The notes beneath the pieces are model-generated. The model ran no database searches, was not told the DNA's origin, and saw nothing but the letters and a program-made list of their open reading frames with translations. From assembly GCA_025997475.1 (NCBI GenBank), contig BNUQ01000073.1, positions 1-6,933 on the forward strand: DNA of 6,933 nt, given 5' to 3'. Source of the stretch: Planctomycetales bacterium (GTDB taxonomy: Bacteria > Planctomycetota > SZUA-567). The position numbers and the translations under genes were made by a program. Below, one piece after another: positions 1 to 5,720 of this stretch. Each line of letters starts with the position of its first letter. Position 1 is the stretch's first letter.

Positions 1-54
1 TCAAATCCGCGAAGCGTCGTTTTGACAATTACGCCACTCATTCTTAATTCCCTA
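1..54 (-). repeat. Partial copy of the heptamer-armed hairpin repeat, reverse orientation
   Basis: Read on the minus strand this stretch gives an AATTAAG heptamer, then GAGTGGCG, then a core containing CGCTTCGCG and GATTTGA. The copies at 722-837 and 5721-5816 have the same order: heptamers, TGGAGTT, then a core with CGCTTCGCG. It runs off the left edge, so the second arm is not visible. Assignment rests on shared motifs and order only and is moderate. Confidence 0.4.
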
Positions 55-112
55 ACCCTTGATTATATGAATGCCGCCGCCGTCATAAAGCCGTCCGGCT
101 GACGCGCGACGG

Positions 113-140
113 TTGACACTATCGGCGGTCTTGCAACAAT
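113..140 (+). promoter_or_regulatory. Candidate sigma70-type promoter for the thioredoxin-like lipoprotein gene
   Basis: A perfect TTGACA (113-118) is followed after 16 bases by AACAAT (135-140), which matches the -10 consensus at four of six positions. Transcription would begin near 147 and leave a leader of about 100 nt before the ATG at 246. The weak -10 makes this only a candidate. Confidence 0.3.
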
Positions 141-245
141 GTTTCGCTTTGCGTCCGAACGCGCCCGTCCCCACGTTTGCCCCTCATCTCTGCCGACGAC
201 GGCGCGGTTTTTTATCCGTATCCATTAAAATTAACGAGGTGGAAA

Positions 246-716
246 ATGCTGAAAAAGATATTTCTCATCGGCGTCCTGTTCGCGGGGTGCGCGCCGACGC
301 CGCCCGACGCCGCCGCGCCGGTAAAAAATACCACGACGACCACGCCGCCGGTCGCCGCCGCGCCGACCGTCCGTTACGCGGACAACGCGGGCGGCGTGTT
401 GCGCAAACACGAATTCGGCGCGGAAGAACGGATGGGCGCGACGCTGGTTTATTTCGCCAAAACGGTTTGTCCGGCGTGCGCGCAACAAGACCCGATTTAT
501 CAAAATTTGATTCGTTCGTTGCCGTCCGGCGTGCGGGCGCGCAAGGTCTTTGAATACGAAGTTGACAACTCGTGGTATGGCGTGGCGCAGAATCCGACGC
601 TGGTTATTTACGTGGACGGCAAAGAGGTCTGGCGCCACGTCGGCGTGATTTCCGAAGCCGATTTGCGCGCCGCCATCGCCCCGCATTCGGCGGTGGTCAA
701 TAATTGGGCGGGGTAG
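246..716 (+). CDS. Thioredoxin-fold lipoprotein with a CPAC motif
   Basis: A 156-residue protein likely anchored to a membrane on the periplasmic side and working as a thiol-disulfide reductase or carrier. Residues 1-15 form a lipoprotein signal: Lys-rich start, hydrophobic core, then Phe-Ala-Gly-Cys with the lipidated Cys at 15. Phe at -3 is tolerated but less usual than Leu. A Pro/Thr/Ala-rich linker (about 17-42) precedes the thioredoxin-like domain (about 50-147). The redox motif is C75-P-A-C78 after a LVYFAK strand. P117 in NPTLVIYVDG fits the cis-proline beside the active site, and the VDGKEVWRHVG hairpin with a final helix is typical of the fold. I chose the ATG at 246 because GAGGTGG (236-242) sits just upstream and the signal peptide starts there; an earlier in-frame start at 177 would bury it. 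The partner is unknown: cytochrome-maturation, Dsb-like or peroxide-defence roles are all possible. Confidence 0.8.
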   Translation: MLKKIFLIGVLFAGCAPTPPDAAAPVKNTTTTTPPVAAAPTVRYADNAGGVLRKHEFGAEERMGATLVYFAKTVCPACAQQDPIYQNLIRSLPSGVRARKVFEYEVDNSWYGVAQNPTLVIYVDGKEVWRHVGVISEADLRAAIAPHSAVVNNWAG

Positions 717-721
717 AATTC

Positions 722-837
722 AATTAAGAATTAAAAATTAAGAATTAAAAATTGTGGAGTTGGCTTCGTAAATTCGCTTCGCGCAATTCTTAAGTCAAAG
801 CGTCCAAATCCTTAATTCTTAACTCTTAATTTTTAAT
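722..837. repeat. Heptamer-armed inverted-repeat element, copy A
   Basis: The left arm is four 7-bp units (AATTAAG/AATTAAA alternating, 722-749). The right arm is three CTTAATT-like units plus a TTTAAT remnant (811-837), the reverse complement of the left arm. Between them lies TGGAGTT and a core with TTCGCTTCGCGCAATT, partly self-complementary. The element fills nearly the whole spacer between the thioredoxin-like and rhomboid genes. Transcribed, it would fold into a long AU-rich hairpin that could protect or end the upstream message. It resembles a small non-autonomous repeat; no transposase is nearby. Confidence 0.7.
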
Positions 838-861
838 GGTCTTTTTCACATCGGGGAAACC

Positions 862-1776
862 ATGCGTTTATTGGGCAGAATCAACGACGACAACGAGGCG
901 CTGATGGCGCAGGGATTTTTGTTGTCGCGGCGGATTAGTTGTCAGTTCGAGCAAGACCGAAACGGCTGGGAATTCTGGGCGCTCGACGAAAATCAACTGC
1001 CGGAAGCGCGCGGGCTGTTTCAACAATTTCTCGCCGACGCCGACAAGACGCCCTACGCCGAATTTCTCCCGCAGGCGCGCGCGGCGTTCCGGCAAGCCCG
1101 CCCCGCTTCCGGCTTGGCGGAAATGCAACTGAAAAAATCGCGCGGCGCGTTGACCGCGTTGACCAAGCCGAACTCGACGACGCTGACGTGGCTGATTTTG
1201 ACGGTCTGCGTCGGCTTATGGTTGTTGCAAACGCTCATTCCGGCGACCTTTCCCTATCTCTGCGACGCGCTCCAAATCACGCCGCTCGGCGACGCGGGGC
1301 TCGGCGCAATTTTTGAGCGCGGACAAATCTGGCGGCTGTTCACGCCGGCGTTGTTGCATATGCCGGTGTTTGCGCCCGGCGGCGGCTTCAATTTTATGGG
1401 ACTGTTGCATATCGGTTTTAATATGCTGTGGGTCTATGATTTGGCGCCGCTCATTGAGCGCAAACACGGCACGGGGTATTTGCTCGCGCTAATGCTGACC
1501 ATCGGCGTGGCGTCGAATTTGACGCAATATTTTTGGGCGGGACCGAATTTTCTCGGCTTTTCCGGCGTGGTGTATGGATTGCTCGGCTTTTTGTGGTTGC
1601 GCGGCAAAACCGACCCGCGCTACGGCGTGTTGCTTAATCCGGGCGTCGTCAGTTTTATGTTGATTTGGCTCGGCGTCTGCGTGCTGATGACCGGCGTGGC
1701 GAACGGCGCGCACGTCGGCGGACTGCTCGTCGGCGCGGCGTGGGGCTACGTTTCCGGCGCCTTCCGGCGGCGATAA
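862..1776 (+). CDS. GlpG-type rhomboid intramembrane serine protease
   Basis: A 304-residue polytopic inner-membrane protease that would cleave transmembrane segments of client proteins. Residues 1-75 resemble the soluble N-terminal domain of GlpG, including a WALDENQ stretch like the WLADESQ of the E. coli protein. About six membrane segments follow: 108-130, 178-198, 204-222, 232-247, 258-278 and 283-300. Key residues are present: W157-R158 in the first loop, H183-xxx-N187 for the oxyanion site, nucleophile S234 in GFSG and general base H284 in AHVGG. It is slightly longer than E. coli GlpG (276 aa), partly because about 12 extra residues (APGGGF-containing) lie between WR and HxxxN. The ATG follows GGGGAAA at 853-859. 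Its substrate is not indicated by the neighbours. Confidence 0.93.
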   Translation: MRLLGRINDDNEALMAQGFLLSRRISCQFEQDRNGWEFWALDENQLPEARGLFQQFLADADKTPYAEFLPQARAAFRQARPASGLAEMQLKKSRGALTALTKPNSTTLTWLILTVCVGLWLLQTLIPATFPYLCDALQITPLGDAGLGAIFERGQIWRLFTPALLHMPVFAPGGGFNFMGLLHIGFNMLWVYDLAPLIERKHGTGYLLALMLTIGVASNLTQYFWAGPNFLGFSGVVYGLLGFLWLRGKTDPRYGVLLNPGVVSFMLIWLGVCVLMTGVANGAHVGGLLVGAAWGYVSGAFRRR

Positions 1777-1843
1777 AAAAGTAACAAGGTCAAGACATAG
1801 TAAAATGTAATTGCCGATTTTTCCCCGCGAAAGCCCAACGCCA

Positions 1844-2620
1844 ATGCCGTCCCGCCCGCATCGACCGCCCCGTTCCGCCGCGACCGCGTCCGCGTCGCTT
1901 CGCGCGCGCAAACAAAATCTTTCGCCGCAAGTTACGACCTTGTGGGATTTCCCGTCGCAAAATTACGGCGCGGGCAAGCAGGGCGACAGCCACTACGCCG
2001 GCGCGACGCCGAGTTATATCATTTGGAATTTACTCCACCGCTACACCAATGAAAAAGCGTTAGTCGTGGACCCGATGTGCGGGAGCGGCACCACGCTCGA
2101 CGTGGCGCGCGACTTAAACCGCCGTGCGCTCGGCTACGACCTTGCGCCGACGCGCCCCGACATTTTCCGTTGCGACGCGCGCAAGTTGCCGCTCGAAGAC
2201 GCGAAGGCGGATTTCGTCTTTATCGACCCGCCGTATTCCGACCATTTGACGTATTCCGCCGACCGCCGTTGCATCGGCAAATTGTCGGCGGCGACGCCGG
2301 CGTATTACGAAGCGATGGAATTGGTGATTAAGGAAATCGCGCGGGTGTTGCGCCCCGACCGTTACTGGGCGCTTTACGTCGGCGACTCGTTTGTCAAAGA
2401 CAAATTTTTCGCCCCGATTGGCTTTGAATTGTTCGGCATAATGCGCCGCTATTGCACGCCGGTCGATATTGTGGCGGTTACGCGCCACAACCAAACATTG
2501 CAAATGGGCAACTACCGCCGCGCCGCCGCCGAGGGCAACTTTTTCCTGCGCGGGTTTAATTATTTGTTCATTATGAAAAAAGAGCGACAACCGTTGGGGC
2601 AATTAACAATTAACAATTAA
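1844..2620 (+). CDS. Small solitary DNA adenine/cytosine (N6/N4) methyltransferase
   Basis: A 258-residue S-adenosylmethionine-dependent amino-methyltransferase. The AdoMet-binding motif VVDPMCGSGTT is at about 74-84, followed by RRALGYDL. The catalytic motif DPPY is at 128-131 within FIDPPYSDHLTYS. Motif X-like GATPSYIIWNLL precedes motif I, so the order is X-I-IV, with any target-recognition region probably C-terminal. DPPY fits either N6-adenine or N4-cytosine chemistry. No restriction endonuclease or specificity subunit is visible, so it looks like an orphan. The start is uncertain: TTG at 1811 directly after a stop, or ATG at 1844, neither with a strong ribosome site. The first 25 or so residues are Arg/Pro/Ser-rich and the conserved part begins near VTTLWDFPSQ. 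The last codons (QLTINN) and the stop are supplied by the heptamer array starting at 2601, so the native C-terminus may have ended near YLFIMKK. Confidence 0.85.
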   Translation: MPSRPHRPPRSAATASASLRARKQNLSPQVTTLWDFPSQNYGAGKQGDSHYAGATPSYIIWNLLHRYTNEKALVVDPMCGSGTTLDVARDLNRRALGYDLAPTRPDIFRCDARKLPLEDAKADFVFIDPPYSDHLTYSADRRCIGKLSAATPAYYEAMELVIKEIARVLRPDRYWALYVGDSFVKDKFFAPIGFELFGIMRRYCTPVDIVAVTRHNQTLQMGNYRRAAAEGNFFLRGFNYLFIMKKERQPLGQLTINN

Positions 2621-2656
2621 CAATTAACAATTAACAATTAAGAATTAATAATTAAG
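2601..2656 (+). repeat. Tandem array of eight 7-bp units, overlapping the end of the methyltransferase gene
   Basis: Five perfect AATTAAC units (2601-2635) are followed by AATTAAG, AATTAAT and AATTAAG (2636-2656). The methyltransferase reads through the first units and stops at a TAA inside them. Downstream, 2657-2704 has a core-like stretch (GGTCGGGTTTGATTATCG, then CGCGAAACGCAATT) similar to the cores of the other copies, so this is the left half of another element of the same family. Confidence 0.8.
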
Positions 2657-2808
2657 AATGGTCGGGTTTGATTATCGAAATCGCGAAACGCAATTTTTAA
2701 GTTATAGTAGTTTGATTTTAAAAACGAACCGCGGCATACCGTAATTAAGAATTACAAACTCAGGTTACGCGCGCCCCAAAATAGCAACTGACTTGACAAA
2801 AATAAAAT

Positions 2809-2836
2809 CCTTAAAAAACGCCGTAGGCGTTTAAGG
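2809..2836. other. Hairpin in the 344-bp element
   Basis: AAACGCC pairs with GGCGTTT around a three-base GTA loop, and CCTT pairs with AAGG beyond a three-A bulge. Its 3' side (TTAAGG) is also the start of the 19-bp internal inverted repeat, so the two pairings compete. Confidence 0.5.
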
Positions 2837-2843
2837 TGAATAA

Positions 2844-2884
2844 CCCCGACCAAGCGACACGTTCTATCGTCGCGCAGGTCGGGG
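2844..2884. other. Two-tier hairpin in the 344-bp element
   Basis: CCCCGACC (2844-2851) pairs with GGTCGGGG (2877-2884), and inside it GCGAC (2854-2858) pairs with GTCGC (2869-2873). CCCCGA is also the end of the 19-bp internal inverted repeat, so this hairpin cannot form fully together with the long-range stem. Confidence 0.5.
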
Positions 2885-2902
2885 ATAACGCCGCCCGCTG
2901 AC

Positions 2903-2951
2903 TGAACCCCGAAGGGGTTCAACAAATAGTTCAACCCCTGTCGGGGTTGAA
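2903..2951. other. Pair of adjacent GC-rich hairpins in the centre of the 344-bp element
   Basis: The first is TGAACCCC-GAA-GGGGTTCA (2903-2921), an 8-bp stem with a three-base loop. The second is TTCAACCCC-TGTC-GGGGTTGAA (2930-2951), a 9-bp stem with a four-base loop followed by ATTTT. They could halt RNA polymerase, but the T-run after the second is short. The TGTC loop in a CCCC/GGGG stem recurs at 3025-3042. Confidence 0.6.
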
Positions 2952-2969
2952 ATTTTGGCGGGGCGTTTT

Positions 2970-3013
2970 CCCCGAGTTGCGCGGCGGATACCGCCTCGCC
3001 GCTCCACTCGGGG
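2970..3013. other. Hairpin in the 344-bp element that competes with the long-range stem
   Basis: CCCCGAGT (2970-2977) is the exact reverse complement of ACTCGGGG (3006-3013). Within it GGCGG (2983-2987) can pair with CCGCC (2991-2995), or GCGGCG (2981-2986) with CGCCGC (2997-3002). Positions 3008-3013 also belong to the 19-bp repeat arm that pairs with 2831-2849. Confidence 0.5.
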
Positions 3014-3024
3014 TTATTCACCTT

Positions 3025-3044
3025 AAGCCCCTGTCGGGGCTTTT
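3025..3044 (+). terminator. Terminator-like hairpin near the right end of the 344-bp element
   Basis: AAGCCCC (3025-3031), loop TGTC, GGGGCTT (3036-3042), then TT. A GC-rich 7-bp stem ending in four T is the shape of an intrinsic terminator. It lies about 160 bases before the kinase start and could shield the kinase from upstream transcription. The T-tract is short, so activity is uncertain. Confidence 0.4.
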
Positions 3045-3146
3045 AGCGGACTCGTCCGCCGAGGCGGAGTTGATGATGACAAATTCGCGTAACCTGAGTT
3101 AAGTAAAATTTAGTTCAATTTTTAAGTTAAACGACCATAACTCCGC

Positions 3147-3171
3147 AATTGTTAATTGTTAATTGTTAATT
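3147..3171 (-). repeat. Inverse-orientation heptamer array just upstream of the kinase gene
   Basis: Three perfect GTTAATT units (3151-3171) preceded by AATT. On the minus strand it reads AAAGAGC, then AATTAAC units, then GGAGTT: the same order as the left end of the copy at 5721-5816, including the AAAGAGC flank. It is inverted relative to the array at 2601-2656, so the two bracket the 344-bp element. It ends 29 bases before the kinase ATG, close enough for changes in unit number to affect expression. Confidence 0.7.
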
Positions 3172-3200
3172 GCTCTTTGAAGCATAACGAGGCAAAAAAA

Positions 3201-4157
3201 ATGGACGCCGCCGCCAACGAAATGGAGTGGACGCAACCCGTTCCCGATTACGAAGACCTGTGCGTCATCGGGCGCGGCGTCAGCGGCTTGGTGTTGCGCG
3301 GCAAGTCAACGCGCTTCGGGCGCGACGCGGCGCTGAAACTTATCGCGCCGGCGGCGGAAAATTCGGCGGAAAGATTTTTCAACGAAGCCCGCCAAACGGC
3401 GCGGCTTCGGCACGCCCACATTGCCCGCGGCTTCGACTGCGGACGCGCCGGCCAATACTTTTTCTACGCGATGGAATTTATTCGCGGCGAATCCGCGGCG
3501 AGCAAATTGCGCCGGTTGCAAACGCGCAGATTGAAAGAAATTGAAACGTTGAAAATCGTGCAAGCCGCCGCCGCCGCGATGCATTACGCCTATCAGCAGG
3601 GCTTGCTCCTTATCGATGTCAAACCGAACAATTTATTGTTGGCGGAAAACGGCGACATAAAAGTCGCCGATTTCGGCGTGGCGAAGGATTTGGCGTTCGC
3701 GACGGCGGAACAGTGGACGCAAGCGTTCGCCGCTTACGCCGCGCCGGAAACGGCGCAAGGCGAAAATCCCGATATTCGCTCGGCGCTCTACGCGCTCGGT
3801 TGCGTGTGGTATGAATTGTTGACCGGCGCGCCGCCGTTCACCGCCGCGTCGCCGTCCGCGATTTTGGTCGCGCAAATCAACGACGCGCCGCGTCCGCCGG
3901 CGGCAATCGACGCGAAAATTTCGCCGGCGACGGGACAACTAATCGCGTGGTTGCTCAACAAAAAACGCGAACAACGCCCGCGTTCCGCGCAACAATTTTT
4001 AGCCAAAATGACGACGCACCCGCTCGTCAAAATCGCGAACACAGACGACGCGCCGCCGGACAGTTCGCCCAAGGAAGACGCCGATGAACTTGACGAATCG
4101 CGAGACCGTTCCGCCGTTCACGACGAAGGATTCGTCGGAGATTCGGGAATTGTTTAA
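3201..4157 (+). CDS. Hanks-type Ser/Thr protein kinase with an atypical (non-HRD) catalytic loop
   Basis: A 318-residue protein, essentially one kinase domain (about 17-271) plus an acidic tail; no transmembrane or sensor domain, so probably cytosolic. The glycine loop is GRGVSGLV (24-31), the ATP-anchoring Lys is K46 in AALK, and the αC Glu is probably E62. The catalytic loop is LIDVKPNN (137-144): D139, K141 and N144 are kept, but the usual His-Arg before the Asp is Leu-Ile. DFG is at 157-159, APE at 181-183, and R259 in the KREQRPR stretch is the usual late Arg. In the αF region the normal RSD is RSA (A195). Catalytic residues remain, so it may be active, but its control by activation-loop phosphorylation is doubtful. 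I chose the ATG at 3201 because GAGG (3189-3192) lies upstream and conserved-type sequence starts nearby; the in-frame TTG at 3156 is inside a repeat. Its last 24 codons overlap the cupin gene. Confidence 0.88.
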   Translation: MDAAANEMEWTQPVPDYEDLCVIGRGVSGLVLRGKSTRFGRDAALKLIAPAAENSAERFFNEARQTARLRHAHIARGFDCGRAGQYFFYAMEFIRGESAASKLRRLQTRRLKEIETLKIVQAAAAAMHYAYQQGLLLIDVKPNNLLLAENGDIKVADFGVAKDLAFATAEQWTQAFAAYAAPETAQGENPDIRSALYALGCVWYELLTGAPPFTAASPSAILVAQINDAPRPPAAIDAKISPATGQLIAWLLNKKREQRPRSAQQFLAKMTTHPLVKIANTDDAPPDSSPKEDADELDESRDRSAVHDEGFVGDSGIV

Positions 4158-4449
4158 TCCGCGGTTGACGGCGGACTGCAAAAATTTGAGCGTGGCGGAG
4201 GCGACTTTGGCGGCGGGGCAAGCGACGCTTCCGCACCGGCATCCGCACAGCGAAGAAGTGTATTATTTTTTGCGGGGCGAGGGCGAACTGACGGTCAACG
4301 GCGAAACGCGCCGCGTCGCCGCCAACGACACGGCGCATATTCCCGCCGGCGCGACGCACCAATGCCGCAACGCCGGCGCCGCGCCGTTAGCGTTCCTCTG
4401 CTTCTGCGCCCCGCCCTACGCGCACGCCGACACGGTTTTGGCGGAATAA
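4084..4449 (+). CDS. Small single-domain cupin protein
   Basis: A 121-residue β-barrel protein of the cupin superfamily, probably cytosolic and metal-binding. Motif 1 reads PHRHPHSEEVYYFLRGEG (50-67), giving metal ligands H51, H53 and E57 or E58. Motif 2 reads HIPAGATHQCRN (85-96), giving ligand H92. One cupin domain at this length is normal. The N-terminal VPPFTTKDSSEIREL stretch is familiar from stand-alone bacterial cupins, which supports this start, as does AAGGAAG at 4070-4076. The substrate is unknown; such proteins include dioxygenases, isomerases and sugar or ligand-binding regulators. The gene starts 74 nt inside the kinase gene in another frame, so the two are likely translationally coupled and may share regulation. 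Confidence 0.85.
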   Translation: MNLTNRETVPPFTTKDSSEIRELFNPRLTADCKNLSVAEATLAAGQATLPHRHPHSEEVYYFLRGEGELTVNGETRRVAANDTAHIPAGATHQCRNAGAAPLAFLCFCAPPYAHADTVLAE

Positions 4450-4478
4450 AATCGAGACCAAACCGTAGGGCGAATTTG

Positions 4479-4487
4479 CCCCCCCCC
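4479..4487 (+). repeat. Run of nine C upstream of the porin-like gene
   Basis: Nine consecutive C in the 134-base spacer between the cupin and porin-like genes, 96 bases before the porin start. Homopolymers this long can slip during replication. If a promoter lies across it, length changes could switch porin expression, as known for some outer-membrane genes of Neisseria. No clear promoter hexamers flank it, so the regulatory role is a guess. Confidence 0.45.
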
Positions 4488-4583
4488 GCGCGATTCCGCC
4501 GCCGATTTTCTCCGAATTTTCTTGCCCCGCGTTTGGCAATTTACACAATGCCCGTTTTCGGTCAGAGTTGAGAACGGGAAGCA

Positions 4584-5714
4584 ATGAAGCGGCACGCCTA
4601 TATTTTAATCACCGGTTTAATCGCCCTCGGCGGAGCGTTGCTCGGCGCGGCGGTCGCGGCGGAGCCGGACGACGAGTTGGTCGCCGCGCGGCGTCTTGCC
4701 CGTTCGACGGTGCAAATCGGCGGCGAATTTAACACCGATTACACCTTCTCTTTGCGCGACCGCGACGGCGGCGCGAGCGGCACGGTCGGTCGCGGCGACT
4801 GGGCGCTTCAACAAACCAATCTGCGCTTCTATCTCGATTTGGGCAACGGCGCGCAAGGACGCATCAAATTGGATTTAAGCGAGCGGTCGCCGCGCGAACA
4901 AGCCATCCTCGAAGAAGCCCTGCTCATTTGGCGCCAGATTTGCGGCGGTCCGTTCGGCATCATTTTCGGCAAAGGCGAAATTCCCTACGGACAAGACCGC
5001 ACGCTCGGCGTCATCCAAAGTTATCACCACAACAACGGCGCGGACAGTTCCGAAGGCGTGTCGATATTTAACCGCGGCGCGCCGATTTGGCATCCGGGCG
5101 AAATCGACCGCGTGGTGATGGGCGGCGTCAGTTTTGATTGGCGCGACATTTTGCGCTTGGAAGTCGCGGTTTTTCAGCCGGACGATTACGCCGAGCGTCC
5201 GCGCGATTGGCGGCGCGACGGGAGCGGCTTTGAGAGTTTGGCGGCGCGGCTGTGGTGGCAAACGCCGCTCGAGGGGTTGGTCGCGGAATTATCGGGCGTC
5301 CGGCAATATATTTCCGACCGGCAAGGACAACGCGCCCCCGGCAATCGCGACGCGGCGCGCAACGACGAATATGCGTTCAGCGTCGGTCTCGACTACCGCG
5401 CCCCGACCTTGCCGTTAGAATTATTCGCCGAATACGAAATGGGGATTAACTGGAATTTCACCACCGGCTATAACACGCACACGGTGTCCGTCGGCGGGCT
5501 GTATCAACTCACCGATAAAATCGAACTCGGCGCAATGGCGGAATGGTTGCGCATCGACAATCGCGGCGCCGTCGCCGACTACAACAAATTCGTCGCGCAC
5601 GGCAAATACACTTGGGCGAGCGGACTGTATTTTATCGGCGAATACGGCGTGGAAGCGCTAAACTGGGGGCAAGTCGCGCACGTGTTCGCCCTGCGGACGG
5701 GCGTGGCGTTTTGA
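4584..5714 (+). CDS. Porin-like outer-membrane β-barrel protein
   Basis: A 376-residue protein expected in the outer membrane as a channel. Residues 1-26 form a Sec signal peptide (KRH, a Leu/Ile/Gly-rich core, and Ala-Val-Ala-Ala before EPDD). The mature part has many alternating strands with aromatic girdle residues, for example LRFYLDLGN, GRIKLDLSE, LELFAEYEMGINW and GLYFIGEYGVEAL, and it ends in RTGVAF, a C-terminal Phe typical of proteins inserted by the BAM complex. FGIIFGKGEIPYGQ (124-137) resembles the lGr-pfG strand-turn of several diderm porins. I cannot place it in a named family; selective porins for sugars, phosphate or siderophores are candidates. GGGAAG at 4576-4581 supports the start. 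The hairpin repeat begins directly at the stop codon. Confidence 0.78.
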   Translation: MKRHAYILITGLIALGGALLGAAVAAEPDDELVAARRLARSTVQIGGEFNTDYTFSLRDRDGGASGTVGRGDWALQQTNLRFYLDLGNGAQGRIKLDLSERSPREQAILEEALLIWRQICGGPFGIIFGKGEIPYGQDRTLGVIQSYHHNNGADSSEGVSIFNRGAPIWHPGEIDRVVMGGVSFDWRDILRLEVAVFQPDDYAERPRDWRRDGSGFESLAARLWWQTPLEGLVAELSGVRQYISDRQGQRAPGNRDAARNDEYAFSVGLDYRAPTLPLELFAEYEMGINWNFTTGYNTHTVSVGGLYQLTDKIELGAMAEWLRIDNRGAVADYNKFVAHGKYTWASGLYFIGEYGVEALNWGQVAHVFALRTGVAF

Positions 5715-5720
5715 AAGAGC

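Larger units (their letters stand above)
2757..3100. mobile_element. 344-bp MITE-like element with 15-bp perfect terminal inverted repeats
   Basis: AACTCAGGTTACGCG (2757-2771) recurs as its exact reverse complement at 3086-3100. Inside, TTAAGGTGAATAACCCCGA (2831-2849) is the exact reverse complement of 3008-3026. Between and around these are many local hairpins (see the structure entries). Its GC-rich palindromic interior differs from the AT-rich flanks. No credible gene lies inside; a minus-strand frame crosses much of it but is made of the repeat itself. The size, terminal inverted repeats and lack of a transposase fit a miniature inverted-repeat transposable element mobilised in trans. I see no clear target-site duplication, so mobility is inferred. 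A folded RNA or DNA structural locus is the alternative. Confidence 0.6.

Noticed and set aside
177..245. Longer N-terminus for the thioredoxin-like lipoprotein
   Set aside because: It would place 23 residues ahead of a clear lipoprotein signal peptide and ignore the GAGGTGG ribosome site.
1805..1810. ATGTAA start-stop minimal frame just before the methyltransferase
   Set aside because: A six-base coincidence with a poorly placed AAGG upstream; no evidence of a regulatory role.
2752..3021. Minus-strand frame of 89 codons across the 344-bp element
   Set aside because: It consists of the inverted repeats and hairpins, has no recognisable domain or ribosome site, and its composition follows the palindromes.
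2601..3171. CRISPR-like array because of regular short repeats
   Set aside because: Units are 7 bp, contiguous and without spacers; no cas genes are present.
3156..3200. In-frame upstream TTG start for the kinase
   Set aside because: These codons are the heptamer array and flank; the ATG at 3201 has its own GAGG ribosome site.
4362..4571. Second small gene overlapping the cupin end and running toward the porin
   Set aside because: Arg/Pro-rich shadow frame without ribosome site or recognisable motif; it also crosses the C9 tract.
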